Of a stretch of 21,211 nucleotides of DNA, positions 7,467 through 15,143 are shown piece after piece (position 1 is the stretch's first letter; each line of letters opens with the position of its first letter). The stretch is from Bacillota bacterium. GTDB lineage: Bacteria; Bacillota; Clostridia; Clostridiales; Clostridiaceae. Made by a program: the position numbers and the translations under genes. The DNA is taken from NCBI GenBank assembly GCA_023445445.1, contig JAEXLD010000049.1, positions 1 to 21,211 of the forward strand, read 5' to 3'. Below the pieces are notes generated by a model. That model saw only the letters and a program-made list of their open reading frames with translations. It was not told where the DNA came from and did not search any database.

Positions 7467-9587
7467 ATGAAGGTTATTAAAAGAGATGGAAGTATAGTGG
7501 ATTTTGATAAGATGAAGATAAGAGAAGCTATTACTAAAGCTATGAAAAATGGAAGTGGAATTTATTTAGGTGACATAGCAAAACTTATAGCAAATGATGC
7601 AGAAAAGTATTTTAGTAATGAAAATGAGACACCTACAATAAATAAAATTGAATCATATGTTTATGATAGGTTAGTTCATTACGGTCAAGCAGTAACAGCT
7701 AGAGCTTATGAAGGTTATAGAGCTGTACAGGAATTTAAAAGAAATACAAATACTACAGATGAAAGTATTTTAAGTCTTTTAAATAAAACTAATGAGGATG
7801 TAATAAAAGAAAATTCAAATAAGAATTCAGTAATAGCTGCAACGCAAAGAGACTTAATTGCTGGTGAAGTCTCTAAGGATATATCTAGAAGAAGGCTTAT
7901 TCCAGCCCATATAGTTCAAGCCCACGATGAAGGAACAATTCATTGGCATGATATGGATTATACACTTGCTCCAATTTTTAATTGTTGCCTAATTAATTTG
8001 GAAGATATGCTTGAGAATGGAACTGTTATAAATGAAAAACTAGTAGAATCTCCAAAATCCTTTGGAACTGCATGTACAGTAACAACTCAAATAATTGCTC
8101 AAGTATCAAGTAATCAATATGGTGGACAAAGTATCACTGTAAAACACTTAGCTAAATATTTAAAAGTTACTGAAGAAAAAGCGTATAAACACTATTTGGA
8201 TTTATTAGGGGATAAAGAATTAGCTGAAAAACTTGCTTATGATGCTAAAATGAAAGAACTAAAAGATGGAGTTCAGACAATAAGATATCAACTATCTACT
8301 TTACAAACAACTAATGGACAATCACCTTTTTCTACAATCTATCTAGAAATAGAAGAAGGACATCCATATGAAGAAGAAATGGCTTTAATTTGTGAAGAGA
8401 TGATAAAACAAAGATTAGAAGGAATGAAAAACTATAAAGGTCAAGAAATAGGAGAAGCATTCCCAAAACTAGTTTATTTATTAGATGAGCATAATTGTCT
8501 TGAAGGTGGAAAATATGATTACATAACTAAGTTAGCAGCTAAATGTACTGCAAGAAGATTGGTACCAGATTATCAATCAGCAAAGATGATGAGACAAAAC
8601 TATGAAGGGAATGCATTTCCCCCAATGGGATGTAGATCTCACTTATCACCTTGGAAAGACGAAAATGGAGATTATAAATGGTATGGAAGGTTTAATCAAG
8701 GAGTAGTAAGCTTAAATTTACCACAAATAGCTATAATAGCTGATGGCGATATGGAACTATTTTGGGACATGTTAAATCAAAGATTAGAGCTTTGCAAGGA
8801 AGCATTACTAACTAGACATAATATGTTACTAGGAACACTTTCAGATGTTTCACCAATTCACTGGCAACATGGAGCTATTGCAAGATTAAGCAAAGGTGAA
8901 AAGATAGATAAGTTATTGAAAAATGGATATTCTACTTTATCACTAGGCTATGTTGGTATACATGAAATGGTTCAAGCAATGATTAAGGAAAGTCACACAA
9001 CTGAAAAAGGCGAAAAATTTGCTTTAGATGTAATGAATCATATGAATGAAACTTGCCAAAGATGGAAAAATGAAACTGGATTAGGCTTTAGTTTATATGG
9101 TACTCCTGCTGAAAATCTAATTTATAGATTCTGTAAATTAGATAAAGCAAGATTTGGAATTATACCTAATGTTACTGATAAATTATATTATACAAATTCA
9201 TATCATGTTCATGTTTGTGAAGAAATAGATGCCTTCAGTAAACTAAAATTTGAATCACAATTCCACGGAATTAGTTTAGGTGGATGTATTTCTTATGTTG
9301 AAGTACCAGATATGTCAAAGAATTTAGATGCAATAGAACAAATAATTAACTTTATATATCATAATATTCAATATGCAGAAATAAATACTAAACCAGATAT
9401 ATGTTATAAATGTGGATATACTGGAGAAATTAAACTAGATGATAAATTAAACTGGTACTGCCCATCTTGTGGAAATAGAGACGAAGCAGAAATGCAAGTT
9501 ATGAGAAGAACTTGTGGATATATCGGAACAAATTTCTGGAATAAAGGAAGAACTGCTGAAATAGGAGATAGAGTACTACATTTATAA
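7467..9587 (+). CDS. nrdD: Anaerobic (class III) ribonucleoside-triphosphate reductase
   Basis: This glycyl-radical enzyme (706 residues from the chosen start) reduces ribonucleoside triphosphates to dNTPs under anoxia, with formate as the usual reductant in this class. An N-terminal ATP-cone (about 1-92, beginning MKVIKRDGSIVDFDKMKI) gives allosteric control. The catalytic barrel follows. Near the C-terminus are two Cys pairs (CYKCGY and CPSCGN) that form the zinc site. The glycyl-radical motif RRTCGYIG has its radical glycine at about G684. ATG 7467 is preferred over the in-frame GTG at 7446, because the latter would place the GGGGAG binding site inside the gene and add a non-conserved MWGADNL extension. 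Spacing from that site to the ATG is rather long (about 11 nt). nrdG follows after 11 nt. Confidence 0.97.
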   Translation: MKVIKRDGSIVDFDKMKIREAITKAMKNGSGIYLGDIAKLIANDAEKYFSNENETPTINKIESYVYDRLVHYGQAVTARAYEGYRAVQEFKRNTNTTDESILSLLNKTNEDVIKENSNKNSVIAATQRDLIAGEVSKDISRRRLIPAHIVQAHDEGTIHWHDMDYTLAPIFNCCLINLEDMLENGTVINEKLVESPKSFGTACTVTTQIIAQVSSNQYGGQSITVKHLAKYLKVTEEKAYKHYLDLLGDKELAEKLAYDAKMKELKDGVQTIRYQLSTLQTTNGQSPFSTIYLEIEEGHPYEEEMALICEEMIKQRLEGMKNYKGQEIGEAFPKLVYLLDEHNCLEGGKYDYITKLAAKCTARRLVPDYQSAKMMRQNYEGNAFPPMGCRSHLSPWKDENGDYKWYGRFNQGVVSLNLPQIAIIADGDMELFWDMLNQRLELCKEALLTRHNMLLGTLSDVSPIHWQHGAIARLSKGEKIDKLLKNGYSTLSLGYVGIHEMVQAMIKESHTTEKGEKFALDVMNHMNETCQRWKNETGLGFSLYGTPAENLIYRFCKLDKARFGIIPNVTDKLYYTNSYHVHVCEEIDAFSKLKFESQFHGISLGGCISYVEVPDMSKNLDAIEQIINFIYHNIQYAEINTKPDICYKCGYTGEIKLDDKLNWYCPSCGNRDEAEMQVMRRTCGYIGTNFWNKGRTAEIGDRVLHL

Positions 9588-9598
9588 GGGTGATTAAA

Positions 9599-10099
9599 AT
9601 GAACTATGCAAAAATCAGAAAATTTGATGTAAGTAATGGACCAGGAGTAAGAACAACACTTTTTGTAAGTGGATGTACAAATAATTGTGAAGGTTGCTTT
9701 AATAAAGAATTGCAGGATTTCAATTATGGAGAAAAGTGGACTAAAAACATTGAAGATGATTTCATTAAGCAAGTAATGAATCCTAATATAGTAGGAGTAA
9801 ATATTTTAGGTGGAGAGCCTATGGACCAAATTAGAGACGAAGGTTTAGCTGATTTATTAAAAAGAATAAAAAGTGAAACTAAGAAAAGTATTTGGCTTTG
9901 GTCAGGTTATTTATATGAAAATATTATAAGCTCTAAGGATAGAGATGCTATTTTAAAATATGTAGATGTACTTATAGATGGAAGATTTGAATTAGATAAA
10001 AGAAATATATCATTAAAATATAGAGGCTCTAGCAATCAAAGAGTTATTGATGTGAAAAAGAGTAAAGAAACTAATAAGATTATAGAGATAGAAGTATAA
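9599..10099 (+). CDS. nrdG: Anaerobic ribonucleotide reductase activating protein (radical SAM activase)
   Basis: This 166-residue radical-SAM enzyme uses a [4Fe-4S] cluster and S-adenosylmethionine to create the glycyl radical on NrdD. The cluster-binding CxxxCxxC motif is CTNNCEGC (C26, C30, C33), and the SAM-contacting GGEP motif sits in NILGGEPMDQ. The N-terminus MNYAKIRKFDVSNGPGVRTT is typical of the family. That supports ATG 9599, with AAGGG 8 nt upstream, over the in-frame GTG at 9590. It forms a two-gene operon with nrdD and is followed by a strong terminator. Confidence 0.96.
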   Translation: MNYAKIRKFDVSNGPGVRTTLFVSGCTNNCEGCFNKELQDFNYGEKWTKNIEDDFIKQVMNPNIVGVNILGGEPMDQIRDEGLADLLKRIKSETKKSIWLWSGYLYENIISSKDRDAILKYVDVLIDGRFELDKRNISLKYRGSSNQRVIDVKKSKETNKIIEIEV

Positions 10100-10104
10100 T
10101 TAAT

Positions 10105-10144
10105 AGATGTCTAGTAAGAGTTAACTTATTAGACATCTTTTTAT
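10105..10144 (+). terminator. Rho-independent terminator of the nrdDG operon
   Basis: A long hairpin starts 5 nt after the nrdG stop. The arms are AGATGTCTA / TAGACATCT, extended through a G-T wobble by TAAG / CTTA around an AGTTAA loop. A T-rich tail (TTTTTATTT) follows. Confidence 0.9.
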
Positions 10145-10183
10145 TTACATAATGTCTATATTTGAACAAAATTCTATTAAATT

Positions 10184-10212
10184 TTGACAAAATGTGCAAT
10201 TTAAAGGATAAT
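10184..10212 (+). promoter_or_regulatory. Sigma-A type promoter for the chemotaxis receptor gene
   Basis: A perfect TTGACA at 10184-10189 is followed after exactly 17 bp by GATAAT at 10207-10212. The start codon is about 38 nt downstream of the -10 box. The vegetative pattern suggests expression independent of the flagellar sigma factor. Confidence 0.65.
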
Positions 10213-10249
10213 TATAATAAGAGAATTTAAGGGATAAGGGGATATAGTT

Positions 10250-11974
10250 ATGCTTAAAAATTTAAAGGTACGTCTAAAAATATTAATTTTAACAGTCACA
10301 TTAAATATTATTATGGTTGTAATTGGAATAATAGGTATTACTCAATTAAACAGTGCAAATGAAGCAATGAAAAAAATATATGATGAAAACTTTTCATCTG
10401 TATTTACTTTATCTAATGCCCTTAGCGAAGAAGCTAAGGTACAAGCAAGTATTTATAAAATAATTATAAATACAGAAGATACTTCATATCAAAAAAATCA
10501 ATATAATACTATGGTTGAAAGTCAAAAGAAATTTGATAACGACTATAATACTTTTAAAAGAATTAATACTGATGAATATGCTAATAAAATTGTCGTAAGT
10601 ATAGATAATAAGGCTAAAATCTATAATGAAAAAAGAAAAGAAGTAGTAGATTTAGCTATGAATGGGAATAAAGAAGAGGCTATAAAAAGATTAGAAGAAA
10701 TTGAATTAGAAATTGGTGAGGGATTTAGATACGATTTAAATAAGTTATCTGCCCATAGCAGTTCCTTAGCTGAACAAATAAAATATAAAAATGAAAAGGC
10801 ATCACAATCTTTAATTACAGTATTATATGTAAGTATAGGTATTGGATTAATAATTGGAATTGTATCAGCTTTTGCAATTAGTAGAAATATAGTAAAGCCT
10901 TTAAGAATAGCTGTAAAAGAAATGGATGTTATTTCAGCAGGGGATTTGTCTAAAGAAATTGATAAAAAGTATTTAAAGAGAAGAGATGAACTTGGACTTA
11001 TATTTATGAATTTGAATTTAATTAAAAAATCTTTAAGTGCTTTAATAAAGAATGTTAAAAATGAATCTAATAATACAGAAGAAGCTATGGACATAATAAA
11101 TAAAAATATATATGACTTAAATATAAGCTTAGAAAGTATGGCAGCTAGTTCAGAAGAAGTAACTGCTATTATGGAAGAAACCTCTGCATCTACTGAAGAA
11201 ATAAATAATTCTATTCAAAGTATTGAACTTAATATAGAATCAATAAATGAAAAAGCAAAGGATGGGTCCCAAATATCTTATGAAATTAGCAAAAGAGCTA
11301 TAGATAATAAGAACTTTATCACTGAAGATTTAAGAAATGCTAATAATATTTTAGATCATTCGAAAAAAATTCTAAGAGATGCAATTAATCAGACAAAAGT
11401 AATTAATAAAATTTATGAATTGTCTGAGATAATAATAGAAATAACTGAACAAACCAATCTTTTAGCATTAAATGCATCTATTGAAGCTGCACGAGCTGGT
11501 GAGGCTGGAAAAGGTTTTGCAGTAGTTGCAGAAGAAATTAGAAAGCTTGCTGAAGCATCAAAGGAATCAGTAATTAAAATTAAAGAGACTGGAAATGAAA
11601 TATCAAGTTCAGTAAATGGATTAATAAGTGGTTCAAATAACTTAATAGAATTTATGGATAATGATTTACAAAAGGAATTTAATAATATGATAGATATTAT
11701 TAATACTTATGAAAAGGATGGTAAATTGATAAATGATATAGTAATTGGATTTAGTAAAATTTCTAGTGATTTATTAATTTCAATAAAAGAAATTGCTGAT
11801 GTTACAGAAGCTGTTTCTAGAGCTACTATAGAAGGTACCAATGGAATAGCACATATTACTGATAAGATTTTTGAAGCAAATAACAATTCACAAACATCTA
11901 TTACAAATTCAAATATAGCAAAGGATAGTTCAAGTAATTTAAAAGAATCTATTGATGTATTTAAAATTAGTTAA
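10250..11974 (+). CDS. Methyl-accepting chemotaxis protein
   Basis: This 574-residue membrane chemoreceptor signals to CheA/CheW. Membrane segment 1 (about 9-32) is followed by a periplasm-equivalent, mostly helical sensor region (about 33-186) consistent with a four-helix-bundle domain. Membrane segment 2 (about 187-210) leads to a HAMP domain (about 211-263) and a long cytoplasmic coiled coil. The conserved hairpin tip ITEQTNLLALNASIEAARAG lies at about 398-417, followed by EAGKGFAVVAEEIRKLAE (418-435). The ligand is unknown. ATG 10250 has AAGGGG 8 nt upstream. The gene is monocistronic, with its own promoter and terminator. No other chemotaxis or flagellar gene is in the window, so it is an orphan receptor gene. 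Confidence 0.95.
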   Translation: MLKNLKVRLKILILTVTLNIIMVVIGIIGITQLNSANEAMKKIYDENFSSVFTLSNALSEEAKVQASIYKIIINTEDTSYQKNQYNTMVESQKKFDNDYNTFKRINTDEYANKIVVSIDNKAKIYNEKRKEVVDLAMNGNKEEAIKRLEEIELEIGEGFRYDLNKLSAHSSSLAEQIKYKNEKASQSLITVLYVSIGIGLIIGIVSAFAISRNIVKPLRIAVKEMDVISAGDLSKEIDKKYLKRRDELGLIFMNLNLIKKSLSALIKNVKNESNNTEEAMDIINKNIYDLNISLESMAASSEEVTAIMEETSASTEEINNSIQSIELNIESINEKAKDGSQISYEISKRAIDNKNFITEDLRNANNILDHSKKILRDAINQTKVINKIYELSEIIIEITEQTNLLALNASIEAARAGEAGKGFAVVAEEIRKLAEASKESVIKIKETGNEISSSVNGLISGSNNLIEFMDNDLQKEFNNMIDIINTYEKDGKLINDIVIGFSKISSDLLISIKEIADVTEAVSRATIEGTNGIAHITDKIFEANNNSQTSITNSNIAKDSSSNLKESIDVFKIS

Positions 11975-11986
11975 ATTATATATTTT

Positions 11987-12013
11987 AAGGAGCCTTTTAA
12001 ATGCTCCTTTTTA
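11987..12013. terminator. Probably bidirectional terminator between the chemoreceptor gene and speE
   Basis: The stem AAGGAGC / GCTCCTT with a 9-nt loop is followed on the plus strand by a T run, 12 nt past the chemoreceptor stop. The same hairpin lies just downstream of the convergent speE stop at 12017. On the minus strand its tail (TTAAAATATA) is weaker. Confidence 0.8.
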
Positions 12014-12016
12014 ATA

Positions 12017-12865
12017 TTATTTCAATATATTTTTAACATAGTTTGGTATCATAAAAGCACCTTTGTGTAAATCAGTATTATAATATTTTGTCTCTAGATT
12101 TAATGAATTCCAATAATTTTCATCAAGGTCTTTAATTGGATCAATATGCTTAGATGCAAAGCAAAACATCCAATGACCTGAAGCATATGTTGGCATATGA
12201 TATTGATATACTTGACAAATATTAAATAAATTATTTAATTTATCAAAGGACCTTTTCATTTCTTTAGAATTATTAGGATAGTATGGGCTTTCACATTGAT
12301 TTATTAATATTCCATTTTCACTTAAAGCATTATAACAATCTTTATAAAAATCAGTAGTAAATAAGCCTTCCCCAGGCCCTATTGGATCAGTTGAATCAAT
12401 TATTATTAAATCATAAAGAGTTTCTTTCCCTTTAATAAACTTAATTCCGTCTTCAAAAAATAATTTTACCCTTGGATCATCTAATTTATTTGAGGTAAAA
12501 GGTAAAAATTCTTTAGAAGCCTTTACTACAGTTTCATCTATTTCAACCATTTCTATATTTTCTACAGTATTATATCTTGTTAGTTCTCTAACAGTACCAC
12601 CATCTCCAGCTCCAATAACTAGAATATTTTTTATACTTTTATTCGTTGCCATAGCTACATGAGTTATCATTTCATGATAAATAAATTCATCTTTTTCAGT
12701 AACCATTGTCCAGTTATCTATTACAAGCACTCTTCCAAATTCGTAAGTATCTATTATATCAATTTTTTGAAAGGGGCTTTGTTCAGAATACAAGTGATTT
12801 TTAACCTTCATAGAAAAATTTACATTTTTAGTTTGGTGTTCTGTGTACCATAATTCCATATCCAA
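12017..12865 (-). CDS. speE: Spermidine synthase (polyamine aminopropyltransferase)
   Basis: This 282-residue cytosolic enzyme (EC 2.5.1.16) transfers the aminopropyl group of decarboxylated SAM to putrescine, making spermidine. An N-terminal beta domain (about 1-65) precedes a Rossmann-type fold. That fold has GAGDGG at 85-90 (dcSAM binding), the acidic MVEIDE at 106-111 and the catalytic DSTDPIGPG at 157-165, with the proton-abstracting Asp expected at 157. The start is uncertain. TTG 12865 has GGAGGG at an ideal 6 nt, while in-frame ATG 12859 (two codons later, MELWYTEH) has a weaker AGGA 6 nt upstream. It begins 2 nt after the speD stop codon, so coupled translation is likely. It uses the product of speD directly. 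Confidence 0.95.
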   Translation of the reverse strand: MDMELWYTEHQTKNVNFSMKVKNHLYSEQSPFQKIDIIDTYEFGRVLVIDNWTMVTEKDEFIYHEMITHVAMATNKSIKNILVIGAGDGGTVRELTRYNTVENIEMVEIDETVVKASKEFLPFTSNKLDDPRVKLFFEDGIKFIKGKETLYDLIIIDSTDPIGPGEGLFTTDFYKDCYNALSENGILINQCESPYYPNNSKEMKRSFDKLNNLFNICQVYQYHMPTYASGHWMFCFASKHIDPIKDLDENYWNSLNLETKYYNTDLHKGAFMIPNYVKNILK

Positions 12866-12867
12866 TC

Positions 12868-13287
12868 CTAACCCTCCATTTTATGCTTCACTTGAATATT
12901 ATCATAAAGACCATTTGAAAAAGTTTTAACTTTATCAACTAATCCTCTAGCTACTTCAGTGGATTCACTTCTTTCAGCCTTTAATGCATCTTCAAGATAT
13001 TTAAATGCTAACCAAGGATTTACTGTATCACCACAAGTGAATAAATCCACTGATGCATAGCCATATTCAGGCCATGTATGAATTGTAAGGTGAGATTCCT
13101 GGATTATAACGGCACCGCTTACTCCCCAGGGATTAAATTTGTGAAAACAACTTGTAACAATAGTTGCATTAGATACAATTGCAGCTTCTTTCATATGCTC
13201 CTCTATAATTACATGATCTTTTAATATATCTTTGTCACAGTTATAGTATTCTACTAGAATATGTCTACCTAGTTGTTCAATTTTCAT
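12868..13287 (-). CDS. speD: S-adenosylmethionine decarboxylase proenzyme (bacterial class 1B)
   Basis: This 139-residue pyruvoyl enzyme (EC 4.1.1.50) makes decarboxylated SAM, the aminopropyl donor for SpeE. The precursor self-cleaves before the serine of QESHLTIHTWPEYGYAS. By comparison with the Thermotoga enzyme, S65 becomes the pyruvoyl group, H70 acts in processing and C85 (in DLFTCGD) acts in catalysis. ATG 13287 is chosen because MKIEQLGRHILVEYYNCD is the family N-terminus and GGAGGG sits 6 nt upstream. A longer frame back to TTG 13326 would overlap the leader ORF and lacks conservation. It heads the speD-speE pair; no putrescine-forming gene is nearby. Confidence 0.96.
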   Translation of the reverse strand: MKIEQLGRHILVEYYNCDKDILKDHVIIEEHMKEAAIVSNATIVTSCFHKFNPWGVSGAVIIQESHLTIHTWPEYGYASVDLFTCGDTVNPWLAFKYLEDALKAERSESTEVARGLVDKVKTFSNGLYDNIQVKHKMEG

Positions 13288-13312
13288 AAAAATCCCTCCA
13301 TAAATATAAATT

Positions 13313-13363
13313 TTATTTCCATCCAACAGTTAAATATTTAATTAATAAAAATGCTTCACTCAT
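13313..13363 (-). CDS. Possible 16-codon leader peptide ORF upstream of speD
   Basis: On the minus strand a perfect AGGAGG (13373-13368) is followed 4 nt later by ATG, reading MSEAFLLIKYLTVGWK and then TAA. The stop codon is 25 nt before the speD start, so ribosomes finishing or pausing on the ORF would sit close to the speD binding site. It lies downstream of a good promoter. Nothing homologous is recognised; function as a polyamine-responsive leader is inference by analogy with other polyamine genes. It is too short for coding statistics. Confidence 0.45.
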   Translation of the reverse strand: MSEAFLLIKYLTVGWK

Positions 13364-13387
13364 GAAACCTCCTAAAAAATATAAAAA

Positions 13388-13425
13388 GTTTAGTATTAGT
13401 AAACACAGAGTTAAACTATACTAAC
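13388..13425 (-). promoter_or_regulatory. Hairpin followed by U-run in the speD leader (possible attenuator)
   Basis: On the minus strand GTTAGTATAGT (13425-13415) can pair with ACTAATACTAAAC (13400-13388) with two single-base bulges, directly followed by TTTTT. The downstream arm can instead fold on itself as GTTTA-CTAATAC-TAAAC. The stems are AT-rich and weak, so termination is uncertain. Confidence 0.3.
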
Positions 13426-13431
13426 TATATT

Positions 13432-13461
13432 ATTTTAGCAGTGGAAGGAGAAAATTGTCAA
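13432..13461 (-). promoter_or_regulatory. Sigma-A type promoter of the speD-speE operon
   Basis: On the minus strand a perfect TTGACA (13461-13456) and TAAAAT (13437-13432) are 18 bp apart. Initiation is predicted near 13425, giving a leader of about 135 nt before speD that contains the hairpin and the short ORF. Confidence 0.6.
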
Positions 13462-13497
13462 ATAGTATTTTTGTTCAAAATAAATATAAAATTACGT

Positions 13498-13527
13498 TAA
13501 AAAATATGGCGTTGTGGTGCCATATTT
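13498..13527 (-). terminator. Rho-independent terminator of the symporter gene
   Basis: On the minus strand AAATATGGC / GCCATATTT forms a perfect 9-bp stem with an 8-nt loop, followed by a run of T. It lies about 30 nt past the symporter stop codon and just before the speD promoter, insulating speDE. Confidence 0.85.
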
Positions 13528-13556
13528 ATAAATTAATTATTATATTTATTCTAAAT

Positions 13557-14855
13557 TTAAATATCTATATTTTCAGTTAAATCATTGGAATATTCAAGGT
13601 CATTAGATACTGAATAATATTTATCCTCATTAAAATAATTTTCAGACTTGCTTATAATAATAGTACAAATACAGTCACCCATAGTATTAACAGTACTTCT
13701 ACACATATCCAATATCCTATCTATTCCTAAAATAAGTCCAATTCCTTCAATTGGTAGTCCTACTGATTGCAAAACCATTGATAACATAACCATACCAACA
13801 CCTGGAACTCCTGCTGTACCAATAGAAGCTAAAGTTGCAGTAATAATAATGGTTAATATAGAAGGTAATCCTAAATCTATATTATAAACCTGTGCAATAA
13901 ATATAGCAGCTACTCCTTGCATTATTGCAGTACCGTCCATATTAATAGTAGCACCTAATGGTATTGTAAAAGAACTTACTGAATTATCCACTCCCATTTC
14001 ATTTACAGCATCAATAGTAACAGGTAATGCTGCATTACTAGAAGCAGTAGAAAATACTATAGAAGCAGGTTTTGTAAACTTTTTCAGGAAAGGTTTTATA
14101 CTAAGCTTTGTAAATATTTTAAATAATCCCAAATAGATTAAAACTGAATGAATTATTAAAGCTAATAAAATAACTAACATATATTTTAATAAAGGAATCA
14201 TTGCATTAAATCCTATTGTTGCAAATGTATTAGTCATCAAAGCAAAGATGCCTATTGGTGCAAAGTTCATAATTACTTGAACGATTTTCATTATTATTTC
14301 ATTTAAGGATTCGAAGCCCTTTTTAATAATAGATCCTTTTTCACCAACTAAACTTATTGAAATTCCTAATAAAATTGAAAAAAATATAATTTGTAACATG
14401 TTACCACTAACTAAGGATTCAATTGGATTTGTTGGAATTATATCAATTAAGATATCAATAAAAGATCTACTTTGAGAAATATTTGGTTCAGAAACTAATA
14501 AATTAGAAAGGTTTAAACCTACACCAGGTTTTATTGTTAGAGCAGTAATCACTCCTATACTAATAGCTATACATGTAGTAGATATATAAAATAGTAAAGT
14601 TTTACCTCCTATTTTTCCTAGCTTAGCTATATCTTCTATTGATGAAGCACCACAGGTTAATGATATAAATACAAGTGGTACAACCATCATTTTAATAGAA
14701 GATAAGAATAGATTTGATAGAATTTTTATAAATCCATTAAGAATTACAGTGTCTTTAATAAATTCAGAATTAGTTTTTTGAATTACTATACCAAAAAGAG
14801 CACCCAGGAACATAGATATAAAAATTCTTTTTGTTAAATTTGATTTTTTAGTCAT
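13557..14855 (-). CDS. Dicarboxylate/acidic amino acid:cation symporter (DAACS family, GltP/DctA-like)
   Basis: This 432-residue secondary transporter of the plasma membrane has many hydrophobic segments and two re-entrant hairpin regions. Family motifs are clear: STASSNAALP (269-278, the serine-rich HP1 tip), NMDGT at 305-309 (Na+ and substrate coordination), GTAGVPGVG at 346-354 (HP2) and DRILDMCRSTVNTMGD at 379-394. By alignment to GltPh, D383, R386, N390 and D394 match its D394, R397, N401 and D405. The retained arginine favours an acidic substrate such as glutamate, aspartate or a C4-dicarboxylate. Coupling to Na+ or H+ is not decided. The start at 14855 has AGGAGG about 6 nt upstream. 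It is monocistronic, with its own promoter and terminator, and divergent from the amylopullulanase. Confidence 0.93.
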   Translation of the reverse strand: MTKKSNLTKRIFISMFLGALFGIVIQKTNSEFIKDTVILNGFIKILSNLFLSSIKMMVVPLVFISLTCGASSIEDIAKLGKIGGKTLLFYISTTCIAISIGVITALTIKPGVGLNLSNLLVSEPNISQSRSFIDILIDIIPTNPIESLVSGNMLQIIFFSILLGISISLVGEKGSIIKKGFESLNEIIMKIVQVIMNFAPIGIFALMTNTFATIGFNAMIPLLKYMLVILLALIIHSVLIYLGLFKIFTKLSIKPFLKKFTKPASIVFSTASSNAALPVTIDAVNEMGVDNSVSSFTIPLGATINMDGTAIMQGVAAIFIAQVYNIDLGLPSILTIIITATLASIGTAGVPGVGMVMLSMVLQSVGLPIEGIGLILGIDRILDMCRSTVNTMGDCICTIIISKSENYFNEDKYYSVSNDLEYSNDLTENIDI

Positions 14856-14894
14856 AAAATTCCTCCTTAAAACATTACTTTTATTTCCATATTA

Positions 14895-14923
14895 ATATTA
14901 TTATATAAAGTTTAAATTGACAA
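14895..14923 (-). promoter_or_regulatory. Candidate sigma-A promoter of the symporter gene
   Basis: On the minus strand TTGTCA (14923-14918) and TAATAT (14900-14895) are separated by 17 bp, about 40 nt upstream of the start codon. Confidence 0.5.
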
Positions 14924-14952
14924 GCTGTTTTTAAAAAGAAGTTGTCAGAAGC

Positions 14953-14980
14953 ATATAAATGTTTTAAAAATCATTTATAT
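14953..14980. repeat. Inverted repeat 1 in the symporter/amylopullulanase intergenic region
   Basis: Perfect 9-bp arms ATATAAATG / CATTTATAT are separated by 10 nt. No T run follows, so it is not an ordinary terminator. Confidence 0.5.
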
Positions 14981-14985
14981 TCCAA

Positions 14986-15011
14986 TGTTTTTGTAGATAA
15001 ATACAAAAACA
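14986..15011. repeat. Inverted repeat 2 in the symporter/amylopullulanase intergenic region
   Basis: Perfect 10-bp arms TGTTTTTGTA / TACAAAAACA are separated by 6 nt. The site could be an operator for a dimeric regulator or a structured DNA element. No T run follows in either direction. Confidence 0.55.
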
Positions 15012-15041
15012 GTAAAAAATGTAGAAAGAATACAATTGATA

Positions 15042-15060
15042 TCCTAAAATTTATTTAGGA
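15042..15060. repeat. Inverted repeat 3 in the symporter/amylopullulanase intergenic region
   Basis: Perfect 7-bp arms TCCTAAA / TTTAGGA surround a 5-nt ATTTA centre, about 85 nt before the amylopullulanase start. Confidence 0.4.
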
Positions 15061-15095
15061 AAAGTTTTTATTAAAACAAAATATAAGTTTAAAAT

Positions 15096-15109
15096 GGAAA
15101 CGTTTCCGA
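15096..15109 (+). promoter_or_regulatory. LacI/CcpA-family operator-like palindrome before the amylopullulanase
   Basis: TGGAAACGTTTCCG contains a perfect 12-bp palindrome GGAAACGTTTCC (15097-15108) centred on CG, the hallmark of LacI-family operators. It matches the catabolite-responsive element TGWNANCGNTNWCA at most but not all positions. It lies 35 nt before the start codon, next to or just downstream of a possible TAAAAT -10 box (15091-15096). A bound repressor there would block transcription. Either CcpA (catabolite repression) or a MalR-type maltose regulator fits a starch-degrading enzyme. Confidence 0.6.
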
Positions 15110-15143
15110 AGTTCTTTGATAATTAAATAAAAGGAGGATAAAT

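Noticed and set aside
10621..11094. A 157-residue minus-strand open frame inside the chemoreceptor gene
   Set aside because: The plus frame encodes an unmistakable chemoreceptor. The reverse frame is a low-complexity shadow.
13288..13326. A longer SpeD reading frame starting at TTG 13326 with 13 extra residues
   Set aside because: The extension contains the speD ribosome binding site and overlaps the leader ORF. The family N-terminus begins at MKIEQLGRHI, with GGAGGG ideally spaced before ATG 13287.
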